A stretch of 64,000 nucleotides of DNA from Actinomortierella ambigua. Lineage: Eukaryota > Mortierellomycota > Mortierellomycetes > Mortierellales > Mortierellaceae. The position numbers and the translations under genes are program-made. Every line of letters begins with the position of its first letter. Positions within the stretch are counted from its first letter, which is position 1. Under the pieces are notes generated by a model that saw nothing but the letters and a program-made list of their open reading frames with translations, did no database searches and was not told the DNA's origin. Shown here one piece after another: positions 46,839 through 59,049 of the stretch. The DNA lies in assembly GCA_016098155.1 (NCBI GenBank), contig JAAAJB010000039.1:40913-104912 (forward strand). The letters are read 5' to 3'.

Positions 46839-48972
46839 ACAAAATGGTGTCTGCCTAAAAAAATAAATCATAATAAATGCCAAGGGCAAGGGACCGACGA
46901 CCCAAAAAAAAAAAAAAAAAAAGACCCTTCCCTGTCCACCATCTCTCCCTTGCCCATCTCCGCCTTTTGCACAGTCTGCATGAAAACAAAAAAAAACTAT
47001 CGTCGACGAACAAGACCAGCCAGCTGTCTCCAGATAGATGGACCATCCCCTACCACGTCCCCTATCAATGCATGTCACTCCCGGCACTCGATGCTTCTTG
47101 GCACAGGTTCCAAAGAGGCGATCGTCATCCCTACTTCTATTTTTGTTGCCCTATTGTGCGAGGCACAACCTCCCGCCTCCAATTTTCCGGCCACCTTGGA
47201 TGAGGTTGTCCTGCCTCCTGACTTTTTTGTTGTTGTTATTGTTGTTGCTGCTGCTGCTGCGTGTTGTTGGGCTTTCCTTTTCTGAGGGGCCAACCCTCCA
47301 TCAGCAGCGTCTTCTTCCTTTGAAAGCATCGCATGGACCCAACACTTTCATCGCCACAGGCCCACCATTGACCCGTGTTGTAACCCGCCTCTCAGCATGC
47401 GGACTGAACCACGCCAGCACCCGACTGGCTGAGGGCTTTGTGTCTCTTGGACGGACAAGAGGATCTGCCTGTCGAAGCGAATGTCCTTGTAAAGAGAGAC
47501 TCAATTTAAAATGTAACCTTGACACTCCGTCGCCTCCTCTCAACGTACAATTGCAGGGCAGTAACGGAGTCAGAGTCTGGAGAGGAGAGGGGCAAACAAG
47601 AAGAAAAGAGGGGAGGGGGGAGGAAGGGAGAGGAAGGGCCCAAGGCCCACAAAGTACTCTCATTTTTTGTCCACGATTCAGCGTTTGGGGAACCCGTGAG
47701 TGAATCCATTGGCTGGTAACAGCTGGCGTCAATGGAGCGTTCCAAAGAGAAAAGTGTGCAGTGTCATTAACTGCTGTTTCTACTACGCACACGCTCGCAT
47801 TGGACACTTATCCTCGCCGGAAAGCAACACATGAAAAACAACACACACACACAAACACACATATACACACGCGCATGCGCGCGAGCAATAAGAGTGAGAG
47901 AGATTAGCAGACCTGCCGAAAAAAAAAAATATTTACAGGAGAGCTGTCAAAGAGTATACAGGTCGAAAGGAGGTGTGCAAAGGGCAGGCACGGCTCACGC
48001 ACTCATGCTAGGAAAAGGGGGCAATGTGTGTGTCGAGATGCTACACAGAATGCGATGATTTTCAAAACGGGGCAGCAGGCAGGGGGTGTTCAAAGCTGCC
48101 TGTAAGGCGACAGCTGCATCAAGAGAACGAGGAGGAGGAGCAACTCCTACGAGGCACACCTGCAAAATAAAGTCAACAGCTTTATTTGTTGGCGATCCCT
48201 GGACTACCTCGAAACACCGTACCCTGTTTCAAACTCTTCTGATTGCAAGGGGTCCCCTTGTTTCCAATCCAGCATCATCCAATCAAGCACAGGAGGTGCG
48301 GTGCTCTTGTGACAAGAAGGTCAGCTCTCAAAAAGAGGGAGGCTGCATACAACGTTGCAACGGCGTGTAGACTAAAGTGTCGTCAGTGGAGAAGCTAGCC
48401 ATTCCATGAAGTTGCAATTGTGCAGCCAAAAAGATGTGGTTGTCTGTGCTTGGTGATAAGATTGTTATCAAGCAAAGGGGGTGAGCGGAGGAAGAAGGCT
48501 GACACGAAAAGCGCGCGACTATCCCAAAGTCGCTGTTCCCCCCCCTCTAAATGATGTCTATTATTGCGCTATGACCTAGCAGAGTAAGTATTTACAGGAG
48601 TAGTTTGTGGGTGTTCAGTTTTGCTCGTCACCCCGCCAAGGAGAGAGAGTCATAAACGCCGCTTCCCTACATATTGCATATACCAGCTATTTTTTTAAAG
48701 AAAGTTGGTCGGCTCTTGCAGTCAACAAATGCTGCCACTGATCTGGAATGGTGTATTCCGCCGGAACGGTGGCACAAGCTCTGTCGACTTTGGTTCTTCC
48801 AAGCACAACAGATGCATACACATACACAATCATACACAAACGCATACAAAGTCGAGCTGAACACTCTTTCGACCCTCATTCACCATCGCCTCGCCATTCA
48901 AATCTTCCCTGGCATTCGCCATTTCACATCCATCCCGAACGACCCTCTGCCTCGTCGCCTCCCCTCCTCTCC

Positions 48973-49003
<31 letters not shown>

Positions 49004-49058
49004 TCTCTCTGCCTCTCCCTCCCTCTCTCCGTCTCCCTCTTCACCCCTCTTCATTGTA
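46528..49058. other. large divergent intergenic region
   Basis: About 2.5 kb between the polytopic protein (minus) and the MARVEL-like protein (plus). It holds a (GA)n tract at 46801-46833, an A-run near 46904-46922, CA repeats near 47841-47870 and a CT tract at about 48960-49025 just before the next ATG. An 84-codon minus-strand frame at 47075-47329 is the only one of note and is not convincing. Confidence 0.4.
46801..46833. repeat. (GA)n microsatellite
   Basis: Perfect GA dinucleotide run of about 33 nt some 275 nt upstream of the polytopic protein's ATG; on that gene's sense strand it reads as CT. Confidence 0.9.
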
Positions 49059-50159
49059 ATGATACCAGTACAGAGGGGCTTGAGGATATGTGTTTGTGCA
49101 TTCTATGCCGCGACTGTGGTGCTTCACGTCGTCTCCATGATCCTCTCGTCCGTCGAGGTTGGGATTCCTGGCGGCAGCTGGCGAAACTGGGTAGGCCTTG
49201 TCCTCGAGGTTGCGCTTTTCGCCACCTACTTCAACTCCAGACGAGTTGTGGAAGAAAGAGATCGCGCCCTCACCATCGTCGCTCTGTGCGGCGTCCTGAT
49301 GTACATGGTCGGCAGCCAGATGAAAGATGATATCGAATCTAACGCTGGCAGATATTTCTGTGATTCGGCGTACTCGAGAACCAACGCATGTGTCATAGAC
49401 CGTATCCGGTACATTTCTACCATCGCGGCTGTGTTCTTCAGCCTCGTTGAGGTCGTTTACACTCTGCTCAAAGGTCCCATACGCATGAGCCCCCCAGAGA
49501 CTTGCCCCGAGAGTGTCATCACCATTTCACCTGTGCACCATCCGTATGGTATCCAGCCCAACATCGTCGCCCCATCTGGAGAGGGTCGGTCACAAGGACT
49601 CCAGTCGCAGCCCCTATGCCAACAGCAGCCCATCTATCCTCCACACGTAATGCATTCCTATCCTCTAACGCAACTCAACACCGCCACCCTGTCCGCTGTC
49701 CCCTCCACTTCCAACGAAATCTCCACAGCCGCACTATTCCCACAGCAGCTTTTCCACACGCAGCAACGGCTGTCGACGTTCAAGCACGGTGACCCGAACG
49801 AAGACGACGCCACCAGCCAATCACCTCACCCTTACAGCCCACGGGCCTACTCTCAACCCTTGCCCATCGTGACCGACATCCCTCCAATAGGGGTCCTACC
49901 GTCCACTCGTGTGCGCAGACACTCCATAGTAGCTTCATCAACCGAGCCACCGGTCTTAGAGTCGCGCCCACATTCGTTGGAGCTGACAAGCACATCGTCA
50001 TTCAGCGAACAGAACCATTCTTTCATCACTGGCCCAACAACAGCAGCAACAGCAGCATCCATAATAATAACACCAGCAGAGGCCGAGTCGATGGCGCCGT
50101 CCTCGCACGATTTAGGCCCGCCACCGCCTTACTACCAAATCGATAGGACCCCACTATAG
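49059..50159 (+). CDS. MARVEL-like tetraspan protein with proline-rich tail
   Basis: Intronless 366-residue protein. Four hydrophobic helices lie at about residues 8-30, 43-60, 70-88 and 115-137, with a cysteine-containing loop between helices 3 and 4 (YFCDSAYSRTNACVID), a MARVEL-like topology. The remaining 230 residues are a soluble Pro/Ser/Thr/Gln-rich tail ending PPPPYYQIDRTPL. The PPPY fits the PPxY consensus bound by WW domains of Nedd4/Rsp5 ubiquitin ligases, which would place the tail in the cytosol. Probable role: plasma-membrane or endosomal organiser whose turnover is ubiquitin-controlled; this is inference. The ATG follows a CT-rich leader. No specific family name can be given. 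Confidence 0.82.
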   Translation: MIPVQRGLRICVCAFYAATVVLHVVSMILSSVEVGIPGGSWRNWVGLVLEVALFATYFNSRRVVEERDRALTIVALCGVLMYMVGSQMKDDIESNAGRYFCDSAYSRTNACVIDRIRYISTIAAVFFSLVEVVYTLLKGPIRMSPPETCPESVITISPVHHPYGIQPNIVAPSGEGRSQGLQSQPLCQQQPIYPPHVMHSYPLTQLNTATLSAVPSTSNEISTAALFPQQLFHTQQRLSTFKHGDPNEDDATSQSPHPYSPRAYSQPLPIVTDIPPIGVLPSTRVRRHSIVASSTEPPVLESRPHSLELTSTSSFSEQNHSFITGPTTAATAASIIITPAEAESMAPSSHDLGPPPPYYQIDRTPL

Positions 50160-50593
50160 CATCTAGACAACACACACTCACTCGCTCACTCACCCTACTC
50201 ACTCACTCGCGCTACACATTGCTGCACTCAACATTTACTATACCCTATAGAATAATTTTTTGCTTAGTAGAAAAAAAAAAAGAAACCAATTTTGTCCGCC
50301 ACTTTCGATCTCTGCTTGCTTTGTTTAGGCTCGTGTGTTTTTTTTTTCTATTGTATTTGTTTTCAATGGAGAGGGGAGTGAAGTGGGGAGGGAGCAGCAA
50401 CACAAAGCAGTAATCGACGCTATCGTTAGTCCAAAAAAGCAACCCCGTCCACATCATTGCACTGGGTAAACAAGAAGGGGTGGGCAGGTGGGTCAGGGGT
50501 ATCCAGACATCAACGATGGACCCTTTAGTCCCGTTGCTCCGGTTACCCTCTTTCTAGCAGTAACACCCATGTCATCCCTCCGAGCACGAAGCT

Positions 50594-50652
50594 GGAGAAG
50601 GATCAAAAAATAGCCGATGGAGAAGGATCAAAAAATGGCCGATGGAGAAGGA
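50594..50652. repeat. 25-bp tandem repeat, about 2.4 copies
   Basis: Units starting ggagaaggatcaaaaaat occur at 50594-50618 and 50619-50643, followed by a partial third copy. The full units differ at one position (tagccgat versus tggccgat). Confidence 0.85.
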
Positions 50653-50805
50653 CGGATACCAAAGAGGGCAAAAAAAAACCTCCCAAAACCCCAAAGAAAA
50701 AAATGAGCGCCTCTTGTGACAATGGCATGATGGCTCTTGGTGTCGACAAAAGACGCCTAACAATGATTTATACAATAATAAATTTGAGATTTCGGTATAT
50801 ACATG

Positions 50806-50810
<5 letters not shown>

Positions 50811-50849
<39 letters not shown>
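50811..50849. repeat. (GA)n microsatellite
   Basis: Perfect GA dinucleotide run of about 39 nt, just downstream of the chitin synthase stop codon. Confidence 0.9.
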
Positions 50850-50855
<6 letters not shown>

Positions 50856-50892
50856 CGAAAGGGAGATGAAGAGAGAGACAAATCGAGAGCCA

Positions 50893-53582
50893 CTAGTGAC
50901 TAAATAAGCTTAAGAACAAGTAGGTGATGCTCCCCACAAATCGGAAGAACGACAAGCCAAAGACGCTCCACATAATGGCAGCCAGATAAGCATTCGATCC
51001 ATCCTATTACCCAGGGAAGAGCAAAAGTCAAAGAGTTTCGATTTGTTGTCAGCATTTGAAAAAAAAATCATCGGGTGCAATAATGCAGGTCAATTGAAGA
51101 ATCAACCGCGTGGGTAGGAGGAGACTTACAGCGAGGGTTAGGGTATCTTGCAAACGAGTGGAGCTGATACCGGCAACAAGGAGTCCATTGGACCCCATCC
51201 AGGCGAGGACCAGCCTCGTACGGAAGTTGCGGTAGTAATCGTCCTGCTTCGTGGCGGCGCTGCGAGATTGATGCACTTCTGGCTTTTTCTGGGACAACTC
51301 GGTAATGGCGGCGTCGTACGCTTCGTTACTATATGAATCCAAAATAGCAAAATAGGGGGAGTGTGCGAAAGATGAGCATGTGCGCAGTTTTTTTTTCTCA
51401 TGTTTGAATTTGGTAAGGACGTAGGAGAACCCCCCCCCCCAAAAAAACCAAAAACCAAAAAACAAAAAAAAAAACTTACATGTCCGCTGATGTAATGGGA
51501 ACCTCGACTTCGACAACTTGACCATCGCTCTTTTTAGCCTCACCAAGATCCGTGTGTACCGAATTATCACCCTTGGTGCCCCAACTATGGGTGGAGAAAT
51601 AAGAAAAAGCAGAATATGTTAGCGTATTTCTTAACCCATTTCTATGAACATAGTTCATCGCAGCGTGTTTTCTTCTTCATCGTCGTCTTCCGTACCTGAC
51701 ATCGTGCGTGTTGCAAAACGCATACACGTTCAAAATGTTGACATAACTTGGCATCATAAACAAGTACTGGATGAAGCTTGTGATCATGTGCCAGGGGTCC
51801 AGGTATAGGATCGACATTAATATGTACAAGCCATATGTAGACAGCAAGGAGAGCACAATATCCCGGAAGGCCGCGTTCTTAACGATGGTCTGGAACACCT
51901 CCCATGATTGCTGCGAGTGCTCAAATTCCTTGAGCGCTGCCTGGATTGACCGTGTCGTGATGTATGTGGCCGCAAAAAGCATGTAGCCCATGATGACGCC
52001 AAACAACAGCATCGAGAGTGTGTACATGGCTTTAGATCCCTGAGGTCGGTTACTATTTAGGGAGTGGGAGGAGAGAGAGAGGATCAACTCATCTAGATCA
52101 GTACGAGGTAGAGAGACATCTGGAGAGAGAGACTCCAACAAAACAAATTTGCTCCGCCAGAGATGGAGTGTTTGCATTTCCAGACCTCGTTTTTTGTTTA
52201 CTTACCCCATGGAAGAAATAAACTGGCCGCAGATCAAAAAGACGTAGAGGTAACTCATCGCCTCATAGATCTTTTCGCCAATACCATGACCAAAAGGATC
52301 AATCTCAGGCCTCGCCAGCGATCGCGCCAAGTAGTAAAAAGTCAAGTACATGTTTCCCTGTAGTCATGAAACAAACAAAAAAAAAAAAAAAAGGAGGTGA
52401 GTGAGTGAGTGAGTGAGTGATAGAACACATGTAGATACTCTACTTCTCCAGACTGGATGCCAAGAACACAAAAAAAAACAGAGTACGAAGGACACTTACG
52501 ATAGCAAACCACGAAAAGACAATGCTGATGAAATTATAGAAAAACTCGAGATGGAACCACATCTTGCGCAAAAAGTTGTGGTCGGACCGCCAAATATCCA
52601 TGCAGTGGACCAACGCATAAATGGCGGCAAAGAACGAGCCATTGAGCCATCGACGTCGTTGTGAGATGAATTCTGGCACCGAGTCTGGCACATCCGTCTC
52701 ACCGACCGCCGACTTTACATACTTGAGAAGCCACTCTCCGCCACGCTTGGCCACCAACTCGAAACACAGGATTCGATCCTCGGCCAGGTACATGTTGGCC
52801 GAAAAGATGTTGTCCGCGTCGCCGGAGGGGTTCTCGCCCTTGAAATACGACGTGAGCGGTCCTCGACCCTGCGCATCGTTCAGGAGGGCCTTGTACCGGT
52901 AGGCGGAGAAGGCACCCGGCAAGACCGAGATGTAGCCAAAGACAGACTCCATGGGTTTGTCGAGGATGTTGGACATTTTGTACTCAAAGTTTTGGGCCGC
53001 CACGAGAGGGTTGAGCAAGTTGACGCCGGCGGTACCGGTCATGGCGCGGATCTCACCGCAGGCGCCACCGAGGTGTTTGTTGACGTCAAAGGCCTTCCAG
53101 AGATGATAGATCGAGGTGTTGCCGGGTTTGGTGCCGACGTCGAGCAGGACACAGACGTTTGGGTTCAAGAGCGGGCCAAAGGCGTTGAAGAACCAACGAT
53201 GAGAGTTGAGCTTCTTCTTGTTTTGTTCCTTTAAGCAAAACAGGATCTGGACAGGCGGGATCTTGCGGTCTGCGCCCTTGACTTTGAGATCCGGATCGAT
53301 CGACAGTTGCGCCGTGTATTCGTACAGGTGCGCTTGCACTTCTCTGCCCCCGACGTGATTCTTGGCGATCCCGTCCTGGTAGACGCCCATCATCGCCAGC
53401 ACGCTCAGGACCCGCGGCGATACCTTGTAGCGCCCGTCGGCCACAATACAGACCACAATCTTCTTCCACCCATCCGCACCCCAGGTCTTGGATCGGTCGC
53501 GCGCACAAAGGTGTGAGATGTTTTTCATAACGCCATGCATTGTCCTGCAAAAGAGAATCTCGTCCTCCTAGAGGGGAGCGGA

Positions 53583-53621
<39 letters not shown>

Positions 53622-54571
53622 ATGAGACGGAGTTTCTCGGTAAGAGCATCGGGGGCAACTGCATGAAAGAGTACTACAATCGCAACTGTGTGACAAAATC
53701 ATAAAAAAAAATGTGCACACAAAAGTGCTGTGCATACGTTATACATGGTCATGACAATAAACAACTCCGTCTCGCGGTTGAGCATCTTGGGACGGATGGT
53801 GTACCGCTCCTTGCTAAACTCGTTGGGGTCACAGGTGACGGCAGTATATCGCATCATTGTAAACTCGTCACTGTCCTTTCGCGGCAAGACATCCAGCAGC
53901 TTTGTCGGCACAGGACAATCGAGGACAAGATTGCCTTGCGTAAGCGTGACTTTTTTCGTCGTCTTGTACCGTCGTGCCTGGTGCCGTGGTGCTGGCCCAT
54001 AGTGGAGAGTCATTGGCGATGGTGGACCCATGTGAAATCGAGCGTTGAGCCCCGGCGACATGTTGGCAGGTCCGGGTGTGCCGAATGGATAGTTGTGTCC
54101 AGGTGAGGGTGAGGGCATTTGCATGGGTATGGCAGTATGTGCGGGTGTTGAAGGTGGTAAAAGTGGTGGTGAAGGCATGGCTATGGGCATGCCGACTGAG
54201 ACTGCGTGAGGGGGAGGTAGACTTGGTCCAGAAGAAGGGGAGGTAGCGACAGGATAATGATATTGATGCTGTTGTCGAGGTTGGATCGTTTGCATCGGGA
54301 TAGAGCCTGATGTTCGTCTACCACCACCACTGACGCCGCCGCCAATGGTTGCTGACTGGCCAGCCTGCGGGCTCATGCGAGATTGCTGGAGGTTGGCGGA
54401 CTTTGAAGGGCGGACACCTTGCTGACGGCGTTGCTGCTGTGGTGTGAGCTGTTGGCGACCATATGATCCATTTCCATTATTGGTTGTGTTGGCGCGCGCC
54501 ATATTTGAGTGAATTGATGCCCTTGTCTGCGCCGGATTGGGTGGCAGTGGTTTAGAATTGGAGGGAGACAT
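50893..54571 (-). CDS. chitin synthase (division 1 type)
   Basis: Plasma-membrane GT2 enzyme that polymerises UDP-GlcNAc into chitin. Seven minus-strand exons: 53738-54571, 52500-53567, 52206-52357, 52052 down to 51696, 51480-51584, 51130-51328 and 50893-51003, giving 941 residues. The first 230 residues are Gln/Pro/Ser-rich and disordered. A chitin-synthase N-terminal segment ([14 protein letters not shown], TVxCDPNEF-like) leads into [22 protein letters not shown]. Catalytic landmarks: VCIVADGR, the metal-binding VLLDVGTKP near residue 423, [10 protein letters not shown] near 540 and the signature QRRRWLNGS near 581. Several C-terminal transmembrane helices follow ([62 protein letters not shown]). 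There is no myosin head, consistent with classes I-III. Confidence 0.96.
52397..52420. repeat. (GTGA)n tandem repeat in a chitin synthase intron
   Basis: Six copies of a 4-bp unit in the intron between exons 2 and 3; on the gene's sense strand (TCAC)n. Confidence 0.85.
53591..53618. repeat. (GA)n microsatellite in chitin synthase intron 1
   Basis: Sense-strand CT tract some 24 nt upstream of the exon 2 acceptor, positioned as a polypyrimidine tract. Confidence 0.85.
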
Positions 54572-55909
54572 GGATTGGATGGTGTTGTGGAAGTATAAAT
54601 ATTCTTGTTAGTAAGGTTGTATCGCCTTCAGGGCCCAATGTGAGAGAAGACGGAGTACATAATCACACGAGTCGATGGCCCTCCTTTCCCCGGGGCGCCT
54701 TACTCCTGGTACTTTGGGTCGTTTTGTACCAGGAAAGAATGAGACAAAAGAGGAGGTGGTGGTGGCGAGACAGACCAGAACAGTGGAGAGGTAGGTGGAG
54801 GACAAAGGGGAAAGAAGGGATGATGTAAAGAGAAAGAAAAGAGAGAGAGACGGTGTCGACACTGTCGACACTGTCACTCCATTGTTGTTGGATGGATGGA
54901 TGGGTCAGCAACAACAAGAAGGGACAAACAAAAAAACAAGAAATGGCTGTCGCTGGCTCGTCTAACACTCACCCCTCTTCAGGGGTCAGGCACACAAGGA
55001 GAGACATGGTCCAGATGACCGCGTCAGTTGCAAAGCTAGCTAGCAAGCAACCTGTCTGACCCCTTCACTCGCTCGATGGGGGGGGGGGAACGTGTGTAGT
55101 GCAGCCCAAAAAAGGGCGTATATATCATCAAATTCAGGAACAGCCCTTCTCTCTTTGCATTGCATAGAACTGTGTATGTCTATCTATCTCTCTATTCGGA
55201 GTGCGCAGGTACCTTGCAGATGAATGAAGACAATGATGAGGAAGGAGAGGAATGAAAGAGGGACAAGTCAATGATCTCGATGCAACCAGAGGACTAGAGC
55301 TGGACACAAAAAAAAAAAAAAAAAAAAAAAGAACAGGTACCCAGGTGCAGACAGTGGTATAGACTGCTCGCAGCAGGGAAGGGAGAGAAGCAAAAAAGAG
55401 CAGACACCGAATCAAAAGAAAGGGCCCAGGAGTTTCTCTTCTCCCCCGCCCCCAATTTGAGGTCCAATAATTGCTGAACGCCTAAAGGCCTATTTCCGGG
55501 TCTCAAGGTCGCACCAACGGCTGTGTGGGCTGAACTAGAGGCGAGAGATAATCAAAACACACACTCTTGCATCTGTGTTCACACGCTCCTCTGGGGTGCA
55601 CAGCACCAACCAAGAGCAACAGAAAACATGATGGTGGGCATAGCAAAGAGAGTAAGCGAGTCAGCAACAGATGCGAAAGGTGTCTGTCTGTGTCTGTCTA
55701 TGTCTGTCTGTCTACAAAAACAGACTTGAGACCCCAAAGGCTGAGTACCCTTGAAAGTCTTAGACGAATAAACCTAAATGTACTCCGAGTCGATCAGACG
55801 ACTCACCCTCAGCTGTAGTTAAAAAAAAAAGAAGGGTGCATTCATGAAACTTTGTTCTCTTAGGTACGGTAGTCGTAAGTCTATAGGGTATTATACCTCT
55901 ATATTATTT
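54572..55909. other. intergenic between FAT1 and chitin synthase
   Basis: Promoter region of chitin synthase (left, minus strand) and 3' flank of FAT1. Features: a 9-bp tandem (gtcgacact) near 54855-54872, a G-run near 55079, an A20-type run near 55308-55330 and TG/CT-rich stretches near 55680-55715. No gene supported. Confidence 0.45.
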
Positions 55910-58788
55910 TTAAAGTCTAGCCTTGCCCTCCACCATAAGCTGGCGGTGCTTCTCCTCCAGGGTCTGGTAGACCTTTTTGTCGACATCGAGGATGAGCAGC
56001 TTGTCGCCGTTGATCTTGTCCACGTGGATTCCATCGGTTCGCAGCTTGGCCTTTTGGTGCTTGTGGGTATGCGTCGACGTAATGTGGTCCATCAGCCGGA
56101 TGAAGCGAGGGATGGCATACTCGGGCACTCCGCGCTTACGCAAAAACGGGTACAGCTCTTTGCAAAATTGGTCAAACTGCTCTTTGCCCTTGGGGGACAG
56201 TACCACTGCAGCCATACCAACCTGGCCGTCATAGTTTTGGACGGGAATACCGTACACTGCTACATCCTGCACAGCACTGTGCGAGGCTATATGGAGCGTC
56301 ACCTCATCCGTCGCCACATTCTCGCCCTTCCAGCGGAAGGTGTCTCCAACACGGTCACAGAACATCAGCCAGCCGTCTGTGTCAAACATCATAAGGTCGC
56401 CCATCCTGAACCAAACGTCGCCCTTCTTGAATACGTCGCGCATCACTATGCGGAAATAAAAAAATACATAAGTCGTACTGTTTGTCAGTATCGAGGTTTA
56501 GCCCGTAATGTCTTTCTATAGCGAGTAGTTGGAATGAAAACCAATAACGTACACTTCTTTTCAGAGGCAGACTTGTTCTTGTAATATGGACGCTGAACAG
56601 TCTCTGGCAAGATTTGACCAATAATCTCACCCGGCTCATTTGCTTTGACCTACAGATGTAGTAGCGTGGACATGATCATGTCAGTATTGGAGCCTAGTTC
56701 TTGACGATGGCAAGATACAAAACCATTTTTTTTATATCTGGAATGGGACATTTTTACCCTGATGCAGAATCCCGTCTTGGGGTCACGATAAGCTTCACCT
56801 GTCGAATGATCGTGCTTGACAATGGCAACAGTGGGGTCGATTAAACGGTTGATAACACCATAGCGTCCAACTTTGCCTGCTCCCTCCGAGCTAACATTGA
56901 GGTTGAATGCGGCTGTCTGACCCTCTGTGGCAGCATAAAACTCGTAGATAGTAGGCACGTTGAAGCGCTCACGGAACTAGAGAAGGCGTGACACCGATAG
57001 CAAGCAGAAGAGGTGAGAAAATAAAAGAAAAAGCCTCTCTCCCCCTTCCAGTCATAGAACAGGCATCTCATATCAAGGGGTCTCATCGTGGATCATTGCT
57101 TGCTAACCTTCTCCCAAATATCCGGTCGAAGACCATTGCCACTGGCCAACCGGAGGTTGTGGTTTTTGTCGTCAGGACTAGGAGGCGTTGCCATCAGGTA
57201 ACGGATAATCTCACCGACGTACTATTCCAATTAGAAAAAAAATTGTTGTTAGGTGCTATCTGGGTAGTGTACACACCCTTTCCTGTATGGGCGAAACCCT
57301 CCTCGTCCACAACTTACGACAAAGCAGGTAGCATTGAGACGTCTGCATTCGCTGATAAAGGTGCGTGCACTAAAAGACTTTGCAATGATAAGGCATCCGC
57401 CAGAGCCGGCAATAGTGGACATTGAAAGGACAGCTAGCAAGCAACAAGAAAGAGCAATGGACGAGACAGTCATGTTAGAAGGTTGTTCTTTCTTCTGCTT
57501 CTTCTTTGACAGGTATTGTCGAGCATTTTTTTTCCCTCAGACACAAGAATGCTTACAGCCTGTGCCGTGGAAGAGAGGCATGGTGCAGTACATGCGGTCG
57601 GTTGGGAAAAAGACGTTGCGACCGGGGGCCATCCACTGGGCACCGAGGTAGATCAGATGGGGGAGGACAGCAGCCTTGGGCAAGCCCGTGGTACCAGAGG
57701 TGTAGATGAGCATGCAGGGATCCCTCTCGGAGATTTTTGGCTTGACCCAAGAGTCGTGGGGATAGGTGAGTTCCCACTTCAAGTTTTGCAGGGGCACGTA
57801 TTGCATGCCCAGCTTTTCGGAATGGGCGTCGATCTGGGCGGGGCTGAGAGGGCCGGCATGGGCATCGATCACGTAGGGGGTGATGTTGTTGAGCTCGTCG
57901 GCGACGACCTGTTTGCCGAGGTCGTGGAAGGGCTGGACATGGCTCTCGGTGCACAGCAAGACGCGGGCGCCGGAGACCTTGAGGCAGTGGATGAGAGAGG
58001 CGCCGGTCAGGTTGTGGTTGATCATGGCACCGACAATGCCCGTGCGCATCATGGCAAACTTGACAAAGTACACCTCGGCCGAATTGCTCATGAGGATGGC
58101 GACCACATCTGTTTAGTCGTGGTCCATAAGAGAGTAACAACGCAGTGTTAAAAAAAATCGGATTTGGGTTGAATGAATATCCGATAGGCCCTCTCCGTCT
58201 CCACTCTTCTTCTCCCACACACAACCCACTCGCAACCGAAACCTTGATTCCTTATAGTTTGTACCCCATGGTTACGTCGCATCGGAATCTCTCGAGGGGC
58301 AGCACCTCTCTCTCTTTGCATGTCACCCGAGCCCCTCACTATGGTTTAGTAACAAGAGAAAACACTTGCCTCCCTTCTTGCACCCCATGCCAAGGAGCCA
58401 GTCGCATATCTTGCCAATCTCTATAGAGGACAAGTGAGAAAAAAAAGGGTGAGCCATCAAAAAAGTCCTTTGTGCGAGGAATGTCTGGGCTTTAGCATGC
58501 AAGATAATGTGCTGCTGTTGTTGTACCTTCATCAGCCTGTGCGTAGGTCCATTCTCGTCCCTCGGGCGAGATGACAGCCGTCGAGTTGGGATATTGCTGC
58601 ACAGTTCTCAAGTAGCCGTTGTAGGCAGAGACGTAGCCATCCTTGGCGTTCAAGTCAGCGCACAATGCCAAGAGACCGTCGAAGGCCTTCTTTGTCCGGA
58701 TCAGGTTCTTGAGATCAGACGTTAGATGGTACTTTGCATCGACATACATGGCGCTCAGGGCCATCAGCGCAGCTGAGATGTGTAACAT
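55910..58788 (-). CDS. FAT1: very-long-chain acyl-CoA synthetase / fatty acid transporter
   Basis: Adenylate-forming enzyme of the FATP/FAT1 family: activates (very) long-chain fatty acids to CoA esters and aids their uptake, at ER, peroxisome or plasma membrane. Eight minus-strand exons: 58527-58788, 58370-58420, 57557-58108, 57318-57433, 57108-57221, 56758-56976, 56553-56649 and 55910-56445, giving 648 residues. A short hydrophobic N-terminus (MLHISAALMALSAM) precedes the catalytic part. The AMP-binding motif IYTSGTTGLPKAAVL lies near residue 239; YEFYAATEG and the FATP/VLACS motif GDVWFRMGDLM...DRVGDTFRWKGENVAT follow. Intron 2 has a GC donor (GGAG|GCAAGT) that must be used to read KKGDVVAI. 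An upstream in-frame ATG at 58914 would add 42 residues and is less likely. Confidence 0.95.
58109..58369 (-). other. GC-AG intron 2 of FAT1
   Basis: Donor G|GCAAGT and acceptor AAACAG rebuild the family motif KKGDVVAI in frame. The nearest GT (in GCAAGTG) would add bases and break the motif. Confidence 0.8.
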
Positions 58789-59010
58789 GGTGTGCAATAC
58801 AACAAAGGTGAGATGGAGACGTGGAGAGACTGAGAGGGGAAGGGAAGCGAAGGAGGGCAGCGACAGTGGTGGGTCAAGAACAGGAGAGAGAAAGCGAGAG
58901 AGTGTGACAAACACTGGAGATGGAGGAAAAGAAAACTAGAAAAGGGTATGGAGTGAGAGAGACTGAGAGAGAGACACAGGGTGGGATGGAAAGAAAGAAG
59001 TGGATGTGGG

Positions 59011-59013
<3 letters not shown>

Positions 59014-59047
<34 letters not shown>
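59014..59047. repeat. (GA)n microsatellite
   Basis: Perfect GA run of about 34 nt, 226 nt upstream of the FAT1 ATG, CT on the sense strand. Confidence 0.9.

Positions 59048-59049
<2 letters not shown>

Larger units (their letters stand above)
50160..50892. other. convergent intergenic region
   Basis: 3' flanks of the MARVEL-like gene (plus) and chitin synthase (minus). Contains ACTC repeats at 50175-50210, a 25-bp tandem repeat (50594-50652) and a (GA)n tract (50811-50849). No gene. Confidence 0.5.

Noticed and set aside
47075..47329. 84-codon minus-strand frame in the 2.5-kb intergenic region
   Set aside because: Low-complexity Ala/Thr run, no family, no splice-consistent neighbours.
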